From contig NW_002060949.1 in NCBI RefSeq assembly GCF_000150275.1, positions 519,861-583,860 of the forward strand: 64,000 bases of DNA, read 5' to 3'. Shown one piece after another: positions 11,901 to 24,419 of this stretch. Both the position numbers and the translations under genes were made by a program. Under the pieces are notes generated by a model that ran no database searches, was not told where the DNA came from, and saw nothing but the letters and a program-made list of their open reading frames with translations. Each line of letters opens with the position of its first letter. Position 1 is the stretch's first letter. Source of the stretch: Trichoplax adhaerens. Lineage: Eukaryota; Placozoa; Uniplacotomia; Trichoplacea; Trichoplacidae.

Positions 11901-13580
11901 GTATTGTCAGTCATTTCTGCACGAAAGCTTATAAAATTATATCTAGATGACATGGACATCGTACAATCCCTAGATAGTATAATAAAAGTGAAACTCCAAA
12001 CGAATATACTTTATACCTCATTTTTATTATTAACAAAATTTCATTATCTCAACATGCACCTTCTCGTATATACTAACAAATTGGCGTAATCCCATGCATA
12101 GAATAAAAGCTGTTATTGGATATGTACGCGTATATATAAAATGTCATCCAAAAGCAATTCATAAATAAGTTTTTTGAAAATTATAGAGATATTACTTCAA
12201 TAGTATTATACCTGGGGATTCGTAAATAGAAGTGATCTTGAAACGTAAAGACTTTCTTTAATTGGGCTATACCGCCATAAATTAATTATATCTCCTAACA
12301 TGAAGAAACAAAAATTAAGCATATACGTACAAGTATAATAAGTTGCAATCCTGAGGCACTGACAGATTAAGGAGGTGATTAATATCCGGTTAAGTACTGT
12401 ATAAGTTATACTGTACAGTACTAATATTTGATAAATAATTTAATGATCTGTAATTGACTGACAATGCTAGCAATACAATCTAAAAGTATATCATCCTACT
12501 ATCTTACGATTAAAGCCTGATAATAAAGTTTGCTAAAAAAGCGTATTTAGTGTATGATACAAAGCATCATAGGATGTCTCCATCGATTAGTTATGCAAGT
12601 ATGAATGGTATCTAGTAGTACCTTCTAAAATAGTTTGATAATGGCGTTAGCCTCTACAGTGGTATGACCCACTGAAGCTATAGTAATAGATGCTACTATG
12701 CCACTGCTCCTTGAAAATGTGTAGAACTTGGGTCTTGCATAAACGTGCCCCTTGAAACGACAGTAGCTGTTAGGGTAATTGTATAATTCGATTTAATAGT
12801 GTAAAGTTGAATAAATTGTACTGTATTGTACCTTCAAGAGACATTCATGGCTTGCTTTGAAAATAGATGCTCATTATAAAGTACAGTATTGGTACAGCCA
12901 TCGAAATACAATGATAGAAATGCTAAGATGACGAGTATCGAATACGAATACAGTATATTGTTCATACAAGACAATAATTCAAATTAAACTATTTCGGAAT
13001 TAGCCTTAAACCAACTTTACTATAGCAACTGTATGTAATCTTTTATTTAAAGTACAGTACGATCATTCGAACACAAAATTGTATAGCGAATGCTATCATG
13101 ATCATTGATTGATTTCAATGACCTTCCATCTAGCCAAGCAGTTACACTATGACATCACACGCTGACATGCATTCTTCATTAGAATAGTGCTAATGCTGTA
13201 TTGTATGTGGTTCAAAGGAAATAACAAGATACAGTATTACATTGAATTCAGATAAATTTCTTATGTTCAGTGGTTAGTGTTGCTATCTTATGTTGCTGCT
13301 ATTTGAGAAAATCAATAGATCGGCAAAGCAGTGAGTATTTTACTTGCTATAGATTGGTAATGCAATGCTTCACCTTCGAGAGTTTCAATTTAGGTTTAAA
13401 TTGAACCAGAATTTCACTAGATGTCATACACTGACTATTGTATTGACAGTGAATTATTATCTGTTTTAATATATTTCGCAATTGGCTTTAATTCCGCTTT
13501 TATCGTTCTATACTGACTGTAAATATTACTGCTCTATAGTATACAGTACACATTTACACTTAGTTGGCTGCAATGGTGCA
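8911..13580. other. Long intergenic region without recognisable genes
   Basis: AT-rich sequence between the peroxiredoxin gene and the small minus-strand gene. Open frames in it are short (for example 10052-10273, 10589-10801, 11904-12089). Their translations have no domain I recognise and no convincing splice framework. It holds the 3' flank of the peroxiredoxin gene, a 12-bp perfect inverted repeat (9423-9455) and scattered single GTAC palindromes (10645-10660, 12413-12421). A non-coding RNA or fast-evolving gene could be missed by eye. Confidence 0.5.
9423..9455. repeat. Perfect 12-bp inverted repeat with 9-nt loop
   Basis: TACTAGAAATTT at 9423-9434 is exactly complementary to AAATTTCTAGTA at 9444-9455, separated by nine bases. 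It lies about 510 bp after the peroxiredoxin stop. It could fold as a hairpin in RNA or DNA, and no role can be read from it. Confidence 0.7.
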
Positions 13581-13997
13581 CTATCCTGTGTTTTGTACTA
13601 CATGGAACTTGCCTTGTGCGGTATCAGTAAATCGCGCTTGCATATCGCCAATAAAGTATGTTCCCGAACCAAAGCTAATTTGTTCAATATTCTTTAAATT
13701 AATTAAGACATCATCTCTCACGGGTATATATAGCGTTTCATTTCTTTGCGAATATACTTCCGATTCAAAAACACCATTACAAGACTCGATCCAAATGAAC
13801 CATCTGCTTGGAGATATCACACCAGTATAATGACCAATTTTATTGTCAGATAGTAACGAGGATTCCTGATCATCGATAGGTTTGCACGTATGCTGATATT
13901 CTGTATCTTCACTCCTTAATCGTTTTAGTGATGGCGGATTGAGGTGTTGATTTATTGCTTTAGCCTGGGTTTCAGCAGCTGAGAACTGTTTCCACAT
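13581..13997 (-). CDS. Unrecognised small protein, about 138 aa
   Basis: A single open exon on the minus strand. The first ATG (13997-13995) gives 138 residues ending at TAG 13583-13581. A strong pyrimidine-rich splice acceptor lies just upstream (exon edge about 14011), so the ATG is preceded either by a spliced 5' UTR or by a further coding exon that I did not find. The N-terminal half is polar and lysine/arginine/serine-rich. The C-terminal half (SRWFIWIES ... TYFIGDMQARF) alternates hydrophobic and polar residues like a small beta fold. There is no signal peptide, transmembrane segment or zinc motif. I do not recognise the family. Codon use and length over a genuine acceptor make it more likely real than chance. 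It is transcribed away from AP-1 mu across array cluster 2. Confidence 0.55.
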   Translation of the reverse strand: MWKQFSAAETQAKAINQHLNPPSLKRLRSEDTEYQHTCKPIDDQESSLLSDNKIGHYTGVISPSRWFIWIESCNGVFESEVYSQRNETLYIPVRDDVLINLKNIEQISFGSGTYFIGDMQARFTDTAQGKFHVVQNTG

Positions 13998-14234
13998 ATT
14001 GCCACTACAGACTAAAGAAGAGTAAAAAGAGTAAACTGCATTAACTATAACCAAAAATACAGTAAGTACTGTATATAGTATTTATTTACACTTAGCGATG
14101 CCAGGCCGATCTGTGCCTTTTGCTAATTATAATTAATTAATTAATAATTAATAACCACAGTCATTACTTTTCTTTGAATTAATTTTAATTTAATTTTATT
14201 TATTTATTCACTGTAAAGTTAGAATTTTATTTTT

Positions 14235-15230
14235 GTACTGTACTGTACGTACAGTACTGTACACTGTACAGTAAAGACGTGCAGTACAGTACAGTGCTAC
14301 GCTATACAGTACTGTACTCTACTCTATTCTTCATTTTCACAATGACGTCAAAGCTTACAGTATATGCATAAGGGTCTACCGTTGAAGATGGCGTAATCGT
14401 TATAATGATAGCTATACTGTACTGTACAGTACAGTATGGATGATATGATACCATCTACAGTGCTAACTATTCAATGATACAGTACTGTACTGTACTGTAT
14501 ACCGTACTGTAGTACTGTATTTTTTCAACCTTATTAACGTCTGAAAAGCTAACATTTACTGTACTGTACTGTAGTCTGTAGGTAATGCGTTGCAAGTGTG
14601 AACGGCGTACAGTAAAGTACTGTACGAACAGTATATAACCCGGCGCTTTTCAATACAATAAAGGGAGAATAGGAGTTAGTAGTTAATTTTACAATAACTT
14701 CAACTACGTGTCCAATCTCTTGTCTTCTATGCTGATTGAGAGTAGTACGAACCTTCAATACAGTTGTTAGTATTAACTCTAGATAGCAATACACAACATA
14801 CAGTACAGTACACTACTGTACGAGAATGTATTTGATGTCGGGGGATGTACTGTACACTTGTGCTGTACATTATTACACACCCTCTTTAAGGGTCTCTATA
14901 GTGTGCTGTACTGTACATCCTCCGACATCAGACACTGTTTTACTGTACTGTATTAATAGAGTAGAGTACACTGACATCATAGAGGGTCTGTACAGTACAG
15001 CACTGTAGAGTGTACCGTACAGAAGCACTGTACTGTACACTGTAGACTTACAGTGTAGAGAACAGTACAGTTCCTTTAAATACAGTATATTGTACTGTAT
15101 TCAATGGCCATGTACTGTACTGTATGGACCACCGTAAGGTCTGAGGCAATGGTAACAGTTAGGAATCATGCATGCATACTGTAGTCACTAACATCACAGG
15201 AACGTACAGTATCGTACTGTACTGTACTGT
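14235..15230. repeat. Palindromic (TACTG/CAGTA)n array cluster 2, upstream of AP-1 mu
   Basis: The same strand-switching pentamer runs as cluster 1. Clear runs are at 14236-14272, 14281-14316, 14415-14440, 14479-14520, 14563-14575, 14799-14822, 14940-14952, 15028-15040, 15112-15125 and 15206-15232. It occupies the divergent spacer between the small minus-strand gene and AP-1 mu. A full CRE (14343-14350) and a YY1-like AAGATGGCG (about 14385-14393) lie inside. The overlapping open frames (14549-14794, 14826-15008) are repeat translations. Confidence 0.85.
14343..14350. promoter_or_regulatory. CRE palindrome TGACGTCA
   Basis: A perfect 8-bp CREB/ATF site in the divergent promoter region between the minus-strand small gene and AP-1 mu. 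About 35-45 bp to its right is a YY1-like AAGATGGCG. One 8-mer can occur by chance. The clustering with a YY1-like motif in a promoter spacer makes it worth listing. Confidence 0.45.
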
Positions 15231-15240
15231 ATATGGTGCA

Positions 15241-15273
15241 ACTTGTATGGTGCAGCATATTGCACCGACAAGT
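15241..15273. repeat. Imperfect 33-nt hairpin upstream of AP-1 mu
   Basis: ACTTGT (15241-15246) pairs with ACAAGT (15268-15273), and GGTGCA (15049 analogue aside, here 15249-15254) pairs with TGCACC (15261-15266), around a 6-nt loop and a small internal bulge. A direct copy of TATGGTGCA lies immediately 5' (15232-15240). It ends about 170 bp before the AP-1 mu ATG, so it could be promoter or 5' UTR. Confidence 0.5.
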
Positions 15274-15442
15274 ACGGTGGTGGACGACATTGTTGACTAG
15301 CTAACCTACACCGCAAGTTGATCATCTGAGATCCATCACTGGTTCAGTGATTTCCATCGTCATTTCCTTGTGAAGTAGACCTATTCTACTATTTTTATTA
15401 ATACAAGACTCTAGTAGACTGGTGCTCAATCAATTTCTTCAC

Positions 15443-18400
15443 ATGTCGATCTCTTCTATCTATTTCCTGGACCTGAAGGGCAAGGTTGTATGGCATCATT
15501 TTTGTTTCTCTAGCCATTGTCCGTACGCTCCTAATTTCTAGCGCACTGTAGTATGTAGTGTATAGTAGACACGGCACTCGGTTGCTTGCAAGAAACTAAT
15601 ATCTTTTACTAAGTTGTTGCTTTGGTTAAAAATTTTCGTTATCTAAACGATTATTGTATTTGTATGATTTAATACAATACAAACTATAGTTATCGAGATT
15701 GGGATTATATTATGGATGAACTAAACCTTATTGAACTGATAGCGAATAGAAAATACTTTCCATGTTTGTAAATGATCGTAAATTAATAAGTAATCAGACC
15801 TAAGATTGTTTTAAGATCGTGGTGTACTGTTAATTCTTTTAATTCGACACACTGACATCAATGTGCAGGTTATCATCGAAATTGATATGTGAATTAGATA
15901 TGGTTAAGATAGTAGAAAATGGAACCAAACTATAATCTCACAATTTTATTTGTAACCGACTAATAGTAAAGTAGTATTTATAGCAGAAGCAGCTTACAAA
16001 TATCTTAGTCACATGTTGTTATCTAGCAGCTTTGAAATCAGCTCTTTATGCTCACAATCAATTAACTTGTTGAAATTATAAATGTGAAGAGTAAAAGTAA
16101 GATTAACGTTGATTGCATGCTACATAGTTGATGTTTCTAATGGTTTACCTCTATTTTATAATTCTTTCTTAGTAAACTTACAAATTTGCCATATAAAATA
16201 AAAAATATACTAGATAAGCTAATAAGATATTTTCTGCTCCATCCAGGTCCTAATATCACGTAATTATCGCGGAGAAGTCCACAGCCATGCTATCGATAAA
16301 TTTTTACCATTGGTGTTAGAGAATGAAGATGAGGGAAACTTATCTCCTATTATAGTGTCTAATGGCGTTACTTTTATGTACATCAAACACAATAACGTTT
16401 ACAGTATCCTCCAATCTATAATTTTAATTATTTACAGCAGTAGAAGATTGCGGTTAATAACAACGAAGTGCTGTAAACCCTAAAATTTTTAAGTAAATTT
16501 TAGCATTTTACTCCTTTATAAATTTGATGTAATTTCTTAACAACCGATTTTCAGTGGTTGCATCAACAAAAAAAAATGCCAATGTCGCTCTTGTTTTTGT
16601 ATTTCTTCATAAATTGCAGACGGTAAGATGATCGTATTTAAATTTATTACACATCAATCAGTTTTTTCATATTTCGTAAATCGAAAATGAATTTGAATCG
16701 TTACTTGTCATGAAAATATCCATTTCTTCCTCTTAGTTATTACTGGAATACTTTAAAGAATTAGAAGAAGAGAGTATTAGGGATAACTTTATCGTGGTTT
16801 ACGAGCTACTGGACGAGCTAGTTGATTTTGGATACCCACAAGTTACAGAAGGCAAAGTTCTTAAAGAGTATGTTTGCCAAGGGAAATCTCTACCTATTAT
16901 GATCATATTCTTCTTAAAATCGCAACACTGATATACGTCATATGCTACAGGTACATCACACAGGAAACCCATAAGCTTGAAATAGCCCCTAAATTGCCGA
17001 TGGCAGTTACTAATGCGGTTTCATGGAGAAATGAAAACATTAAATATCGCAAAAATGAAGTATTTCTAGATGTTATTGAATCTGTCAATATTTTGGTACG
17101 TTAATTTGCTATCTGAACACGTAATTCACTGTTTATGGGGTAACTTTGCTTGTAGCTGAACACTATTATACCGAATCAGGATATGCTTACACTATAGACT
17201 GCACAGTAAATATACGTTTTGTATTTGTTATAGCCAAATAATTATTCGAAAGCTTTATTCATACGTATTACCGCTACCCTTAAGAAATATTTATAAAATG
17301 ATTGAATTCATTAATCCAACTACCATTGATATAAATGTACTACACTTCAAAGTAGATTTGTTTGCCTTAATATACGCTGGATGTGTTGTAGGTAAATTCT
17401 AACGGTAACGTTGTGCAAAGTGAAATCGTCGGATCAGTTAAAATGAAAGTCCATTTGACTGGTATGCCAGAATTGAGGCTTGGCTTGAATGATAAAGTTC
17501 TTTTCGAAAATACAGGACGTAAGTGCTATATTCTATATCCGTTAAACACTTCGAAAATATCTGTTCATTAATTTAGACAGATATGCGAATGGTAAGGATG
17601 GATAAAGATCTTATTCTTCAAAGGATTATACGTTATCTTGTGACCGTATAATTATTTCAGGTACTAGAAGTAAAGCTGTTGACCTAGAAGATGTTAAGTT
17701 TCATCAGTGCGTGCGCTTATCGCGATTTGAAAACGATCGTACAATTTCATTCATACCTCCAGATGGTGAATTTGAGTTGATGTCGTATCGCTTAAGTACG
17801 CAGGTAAGACAACAAACCTTGCCTGTATTGCAACTCTATATATAGCCGACGGGTTTAATTGCTACGAACTCATTATTCATCAATCAACCGATTTATATTA
17901 TAGATAAAACCATTAGTTTGGATTGAAGCGGTTATTGAACGACATTCTCACAGTAGAGTTGAATATATGATAAAGGTAGTCTCATTATGCTATTTATATG
18001 TTAAAATTTAACAGCAATGTCAATGTCTAACTTCTGACGTAATAATAAATTTAGGCTAGAAGCCAGTTTAAGCGCCGCTCAACTGCAAATAACGTCATTA
18101 TTCGAGTACCTGTACCTCCAGATGCCGATTCGCCAAAGTTTAAGGTGAGTAACGTAAAGAAGTGTAACTTTTAACTCTTAGCTAAGTTATCACCCTATTC
18201 TTGCAACAATTAGGCAAATGTTGGAGCGGTCCGCTATGCCCCGGAAAAAAACGAGATTTTATGGTCGATTAAGTCCTTCCCGGTAATTTTAATATTTTAA
18301 GCCATAGTCTCAGTGTATAGATTTAACCATTGGTATTAGCTAAGTCTCGGAGTAGCATTTACTTTTCATGCATTGTATTTTCTGCAATATAATAGGGTGG

Positions 18401-18923
18401 TAAAGAGTTTCTTATGCGTGCTCATTTTGGATTACCAAGTATTGAAGGAGGTTAAAATCCAAAAATTTTAAACAATTTCTATTTTAATTGTTTTTAATGA
18501 TGTCGCATACTAAATAGCTTCAATAACTATGATTATATTATCTACAGAAGAGGCAGATAGAAGACCCCCAATTCGCGTAGAATTCGAAATTCCTTATTTT
18601 ACTACGTCGGGAATTCAGGTAAAAGTATTTATTTATTTTGAAAATGATCTAGGCTAGCTCATAGGAGACAACAGCGCAGTAAACACTCTCTAGATATTAA
18701 AAATAATTAGTATAAAGTAATCACAACTAATCGTTACGCTGATCAATACTAGGTTCGCTACTTAAAAATTGTCGAAAAAGGAGGCTATCAGGCCCTTCCT
18801 TGGGTACGCTATATCACGAAAAACGGAGGTAAGTCTTAATGTGATGTTTGTGTATTTTTTTAAATTAATTAACCTCTATACCTGGTATTTGATTGATCAG
18901 ATTATCAAGTTCGAACAAGTTAG
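15443..18923 (+). CDS. AP1M1: AP-1 complex subunit mu (AP1M), complete
   Basis: Medium chain of the clathrin adaptor AP-1 at the trans-Golgi network and endosomes. Its C-terminal domain binds YxxPhi sorting signals. Fourteen exons join with compatible phases: 15443-15484, 16247-16403, 16555-16622, 16737-16867, 16951-17095, 17392-17518, 17661-17803, 17904-17975, 18055-18144, 18214-18282, 18396-18450, 18548-18618, 18753-18828, 18901-18923. The sum is 422 residues, against 423 in human AP1M1. The N-terminal longin domain runs from [14 protein letters not shown] to about residue 140. The mu homology domain follows ([59 protein letters not shown]) and the protein ends DYQVRTS. The last exon has only 23 nt. 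AP-1 rather than AP-2 is clear from the near identity along the whole length; vertebrate M1 and M2 arose later, so the symbol is by analogy. Confidence 0.97.
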
Positions 18924-20725
18924 TTGGATTATCTATTATCGCAAAGGAATTTTAGGCTCGCACTTACCGAGCTCAGTCATAGCATGGTAATCCAATCAGT
19001 TGTTTTCATGTATTTATATTTGCGTCCTGTTATCATTTTTGCAATTAATGAAATCGTAGATTAATTTCTTGTTTATCTTCTGTACTTGTAACATCGTACG
19101 TAGTTATAGCAGTAGGCAATATTCAGCTATACTTTTATATGTTGTATGATCGTGTGTGAAACATTTAGTCATTGCATAAAGCAGCCGAGGTTACTGATTT
19201 ACAATGGCAGTCTGTCAGCTTGCGATGAAAGGTATTGATTGATAGCAACTACTAGTGTATTCAGCTACAATAAGTGAAGATATATTATAATCTGTTAACA
19301 AAATTTCGTCAGTCGCATAAGTTTGCTTAAAGAAAATTGATACGCAGTCCGTTATCTCATATAAAATTATAATGAAAGTTCATTTTCCTTGTGTAACTTT
19401 TGCCCAGAGTCACATTACAAGTTTTCCCAGATAACTGTTATTGCATAATTATAATATGAAATAAAAACTTTTTTAAGTTTACAGTGTAAACAGAGTTTCT
19501 ATCTTTTTTATCGCTACGTTCGCGTTAAAATATTGTATGAGATATGCATATTACACCTAATAAACTCCCTGAAGCATAATAAACCCATCATGAAACTTTA
19601 TGAACGATAAATTTACAAGCTCACTAAGCTTTGGCATATACCTGCTTATTTAAATTGACTAAAATAGTGCTATTTATGTATATATGATATAAGCCTGGCT
19701 CGATATCGATCGTATTGTTGATGTAATAAAGAGTAGTTACTACTGTAGCCCTAACGATTGAATGGTTACAGCAAAGTATAGAATCTGAACGTAATATAAT
19801 AAGTGCACTTACATCCATATAGTATTAAACCTGGAAAATTTCTTGCTGCATTATAGTGCCGATACAGTAAGGTAAACGTGCAATACCGATCTTAAAGATA
19901 AAGGTAAAGTAATTGAGAGCTACTTGTAAATTCTGATTGAAAAAGAATCACAAATATCATGAAAAAGGCACAAATTTCAATAATGTCCTAAATTTATTAT
20001 ACTGTAATATCTACGGATCAGATTTATTGATAATGTGTAAATTACTAACAGATAGCGTTAAAGTTCGTCTCTTTATAATTCTAATCCTAAGAATGTCAGA
20101 TGTTCTATCTCGATGACCAAAACATTTTATCACTTTAATTAAATCTAGTGAGTAAAACTTTTAATTAATCTACCTTAGGGCAGAGTTAATGATAATTCGT
20201 AATAGATATTACATAAATAATATTGATTTCGCTGAACAAGTAAATAATATGTGTGTATAAATAACGAAAAGAAAATATCATGGTATATTCCCTTCAATTA
20301 ATATGCAAATAATTACACGTATTAGGGTACGCTCATCTGCGCCTTTGCAGCTCGTATCATATCAATCATTCTGTTGTTATACAGCGTTCAGATATCACGC
20401 GTGACTTTCAGCTGGCTTTGAACCTATGCACTTACAATGGCTACCGAAATCGTCATACTTATAGGAGTCAATACTATCATTGTAATTATAAGATACTAAA
20501 AAATAATATTGTTTTAGCTCTGCTGACTTCAGCAGGAGTTTCTGCAAGCTTCATATTAGTGATGATTTGTTCTTGACATATCGAGTAAAGTTAAAATTAG
20601 CTATCGATAACCATAGTTATACGGTGCAATAGTCGAAACAAGAGAGTACATAAATAGAAAATAATTTGGGGACGATAGTTTTACTGAACGGTTCATTTCA
20701 CTCGCTGTTACACATAAGAGGCAAA
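18924..20725. other. Convergent 3' spacer between AP-1 mu and the DEG/ENaC gene
   Basis: AT-rich. It must hold both 3' UTRs and their polyadenylation sites. An AATAAA-type signal on the plus strand is near 19459-19465. There is no dense GTAC array, unlike the divergent spacers. The short frame at 19624-19818 has no recognisable product. Confidence 0.5.
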
Positions 20726-23700
20726 TTAAGTTTCAGCTCCATATCCCATTACACCAATTGTATTTGCGTTGTTATTAACTTTTGATTTCTTCATTTCAAA
20801 ATCTACTGGAGTAGTTTGCCTGTTGTCTCTATTTCGCCGTTGAGGCCAGTATTGCATCTTATCAAAAATATAGAATACAATTTCACAAACAGTTAGCATG
20901 CTGACGCCAATAAAAAGACCAAGTTGCCCACCAATGTTACCTGAGGTATTGAAAATTAAAGTTAATGTTGGGAAATTTTTTACTTTATAGTCTAAACAGA
21001 TTGACAGAATTAGACTAGGGTAAATCTGCTACATTATAGTAAAAGATTTGAATAGAAAATTATGATTTTTCCATGGCTACTTAACACGAAATAGTTTACG
21101 ATTGTAATTATCAAGGCGAACCATGTACTTACTTAAAACCTCTTCGGGTGTAATATCTTGCTCTTGTTGTACGGTGGTATGAGCTAAATCCGAAAAGAAT
21201 ACGTCTAGTTGCACAATGTTATCCCTAGTGTAATAAGAAAAAGCTTTTCGGATTAAATTTTTACTTTAATTTTTAAAAATTGAACATTTAAGTTATTTAA
21301 TATCATGTCAGTACATATTTCTTACAAGAATGATATAATTATACATAAATTATGCTTTACTACGTTATGATCAGGAGATCACGTACGCTATTCGATTTAA
21401 TTTTCAATTAATACGTGTATTAATAAATAAAATTATAATAATATCAAAGCGAATAGCAGCACATTTATACGACATGTCACTAGTGGGTTTCTAGTTTTGT
21501 ATAATTTATTTGCTATACTCAATACCTGATGTAGTCTTGAACAGTATATGACGATGGAAGTAAACCTAACCCCTGCATATATGCAAGTTTCGTCGAAAGA
21601 TCTAATCGCTTATTTAAAATATTACCGTAAGCTAAAGTTCCAATTGAAGAGCTGGAAATCGTTTTAGGGAACAGTTTACGTGCACATGCAATTTTGCATG
21701 AATTCGATATTCTATAGTTTCGCGATGCTAGGTCTACAATATATTTAAAAAATGCATAGAATTTCCATTAATAATTCCTTAAAAATACCACTACCTGATT
21801 AATTCTGATATATTTATCATATTTTTATATCGGCTACCGCTTACCCAGCTGTGGTATAACGCATGTAATAGTGTCAAATGTAGTGCAGATAGTGTAGTTC
21901 ACAGTAGATTCTAATGTATAGAAATATTAGTTAATCCAAATTAATTGACTTAAAAATCTGTATGAATAAATTTTCCAACTAAAAATATAACGAAAATAAT
22001 AAAATTGAATGACATATCTAAACATTAAACAAAATAATAATGTAAGTTACGTTGCTTTGTATATGCTATCTGCCTTAAATATGATAAAATCTGATATACA
22101 AAGTGAAAACAGATTTAGAGTAAAAGCTCTATAATGGCGGCCTATTTAGGGAATCATATATCAAGTTTAACCTCTAAGAAAGTGGAAGTTCAATAACATG
22201 GAATAAAGTAAACCAAATAATATTATACTTTTGTTAATTAAGATTGGAAATAATGACTATATGTTGATACGAATCAATTTATTATTCTAATATTTTTAAC
22301 TACCTGACACTTCTTTAAATCTACACTTGCATAGATTCATAACATAAAGTGATTCCTTTTCTTGTTTGCAAGCTTCGCGGGTATATTTCCTATAAAATGC
22401 TAGTTCTTGATCGTCACATTCTCCCCAACGTGGTTTCAAATACTTTTCTATCTGTAATTACAAACTCATATCACGATTCCTTAGAAACAAAAGTACTTTC
22501 TACAGTATAACGCATCTTTCTGCAAGTCATACAGCAATAAAGGCCTACTTGCATCAATATGATAAATAGTAATAGATAGATAAGAGTATGGTGTGCAACG
22601 AAAATTTCATAAGTAATCGTTCTTACTATGACTATATTAGCATTATTACTACGCGTATAAGTATTGGATGAATTAAATTTAAAATGTTAGAAAAAAAGCT
22701 AAGTTCATATGCAACGCGCTAATATAAAACATCTTTCTCGAAATGGTGCTTACGAGAGTTTGGTGTAAAGAAATACTGGTATATCTGCCCACACCAACGG
22801 AAATTTCATTAATAGTCATACTACTGGTCTCGAACTGATCGTGTATGGCTATAATAAATCCAGCCTGATAGCGGTAAAAAAAATCAAGTGTGCTATATTT
22901 GTACTGTTCCGCATCTAGTACCAACTGTAAGCCAAACGAAGGCCCTCTACCAACTTGTCTATGGAACGAAGAGTTATTGCCTAAAGTAATAAACAAATAA
23001 GTACATCCAATTCTTATTTTCTACCCGCACATAATCTAAATTAAACAATTTGTCACTGGTTCATCAATTACAATAAAATTTTCGATATCGTTTACTATGC
23101 ATCTTTTTTGCTATACTTTCGAAGATTTGCTTATTGTACTTTGTCCTCTGTTCTCTATTCTCAGTAAATGTAAGATTAAGGTCGTTATCATTCTTTTCCA
23201 CCGATTGTATAATACCCTGACTTGCAATTGCTCGTACAGTATAGATATCGGAAATTTAGAACAAGGTTAAATATATCAGCTTCTTTCAGATCTCGGTCAC
23301 CTTAGGGTACTGAATTCGAGTTCAGTTTATAAAATTAAAGTTTTGGCAATAGGGTTGGATTTTGAAATTAATCAGTTCACCGATTATTTAAAAATGCATT
23401 GAAATCTGTGCAAGATTTGCGTGAACAGAGATGAATGTCTTAGACAAAACTACAAAGATAACTGATTTGAGCAAAGATTTATCTATCTTATTCTACGTAA
23501 AAATTCAAAATGGCAATTTCCTGCAAATATAAGAATTGCCATAATTTCAGATCAGCTTAAGTTCTCAAGACTTCACATGATCATCTAAGCACTTAGTGAT
23601 TATTATGAAACGTTTCTAGTAACGATGAAAAACTGAGACCAACTACTTTTCGACGTTATAGTATCTTATATTGATATCTCTACATAATAACTGAACCATT

Positions 23701-24419
23701 TAAAGTGTTGGTGCTGTATAATAGAATCATTAGGCTATTCTGATCGTATTTAATTCGATGAAAGATCAGTTCAATTTCATTCAATGCCATCTCCAATGAA
23801 AATGGCTAAATTTCTTTAGTACGGTACCTCCATTTCCGTTTCCACCTCTTTGTAGTATTCCTGCATTAAACTGATAGCATAGACCAAAATTGGGTTCGAC
23901 AACTTCAGTAAAACTATTTAGACAATTAAAGTTATGGTAGGTACATTCAAGGATAATATCTTTAAGTTTAAATCCAAAAGCTCGAGCAAAAAACCCATAA
24001 TCTGCATGCTGTCCAAATCTAGCCGCAATTATTTCTGGTGTTAGGCCAAGATTTACAAGATCTAATGCAGATCGATTGTAATTACTAAATACAGAATTGA
24101 CCACCGCCAAGATATCCGGATCCATCTTAGTTTTATCCAAATAGTTGGAATTGCATATAGTTACAGCTGGAAAGACTGAACTGTTGGAATATCGGACTTT
24201 AGATGTAATTTTTGTTGGATATTGAAACGCTGCTATAACGATTCTGGATGATTGGAGTATACATGCAGAAGTCGCTACTACCGTTAATAACATCCAAAAG
24301 TATCGTCGGTAGTGCGTCGTTTGGGGTTTATAAAACTGTCCAAAACCATGATAAGAGGTAGCATTTGCGAAATCTTTCTCTAGATTTGTTGATTGAATAT
24401 CGTTGTTAGCAGTTTCCAT
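20726..24419 (-). CDS. DEG/ENaC (ASIC-like) sodium channel subunit, complete
   Basis: A trimeric, amiloride-class cation channel of the plasma membrane. Seven exons with compatible phases: 24419-23828, 22953-22754, 22451-22304, 21910-21845, 21733-21526, 21224-21133, 20940-20726, giving 506 residues. It has the N-terminal gating HG motif (SYHGFGQ, residues 24-25), TM1 at about 40-64 and FPAVTICN after it. The cysteine-rich ectodomain includes GLQLVLDAEQY, AGFIIAIHD and KYLKPRWGEC and the family spacing C-K-C-R ... C ... C ... C-K-I-A-C. DNIVQLDVFF follows, then TM2 with the selectivity-filter type G-V-S (GGQLGLFIGVSMLT). The intracellular tail is short and lysine-rich. Acceptors for exons 2 (AAG) and 5 (GTAG at 21737-21734) were chosen because they alone keep the frame. 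The ligand (protons, peptide or leak) cannot be read from sequence. Confidence 0.93.
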
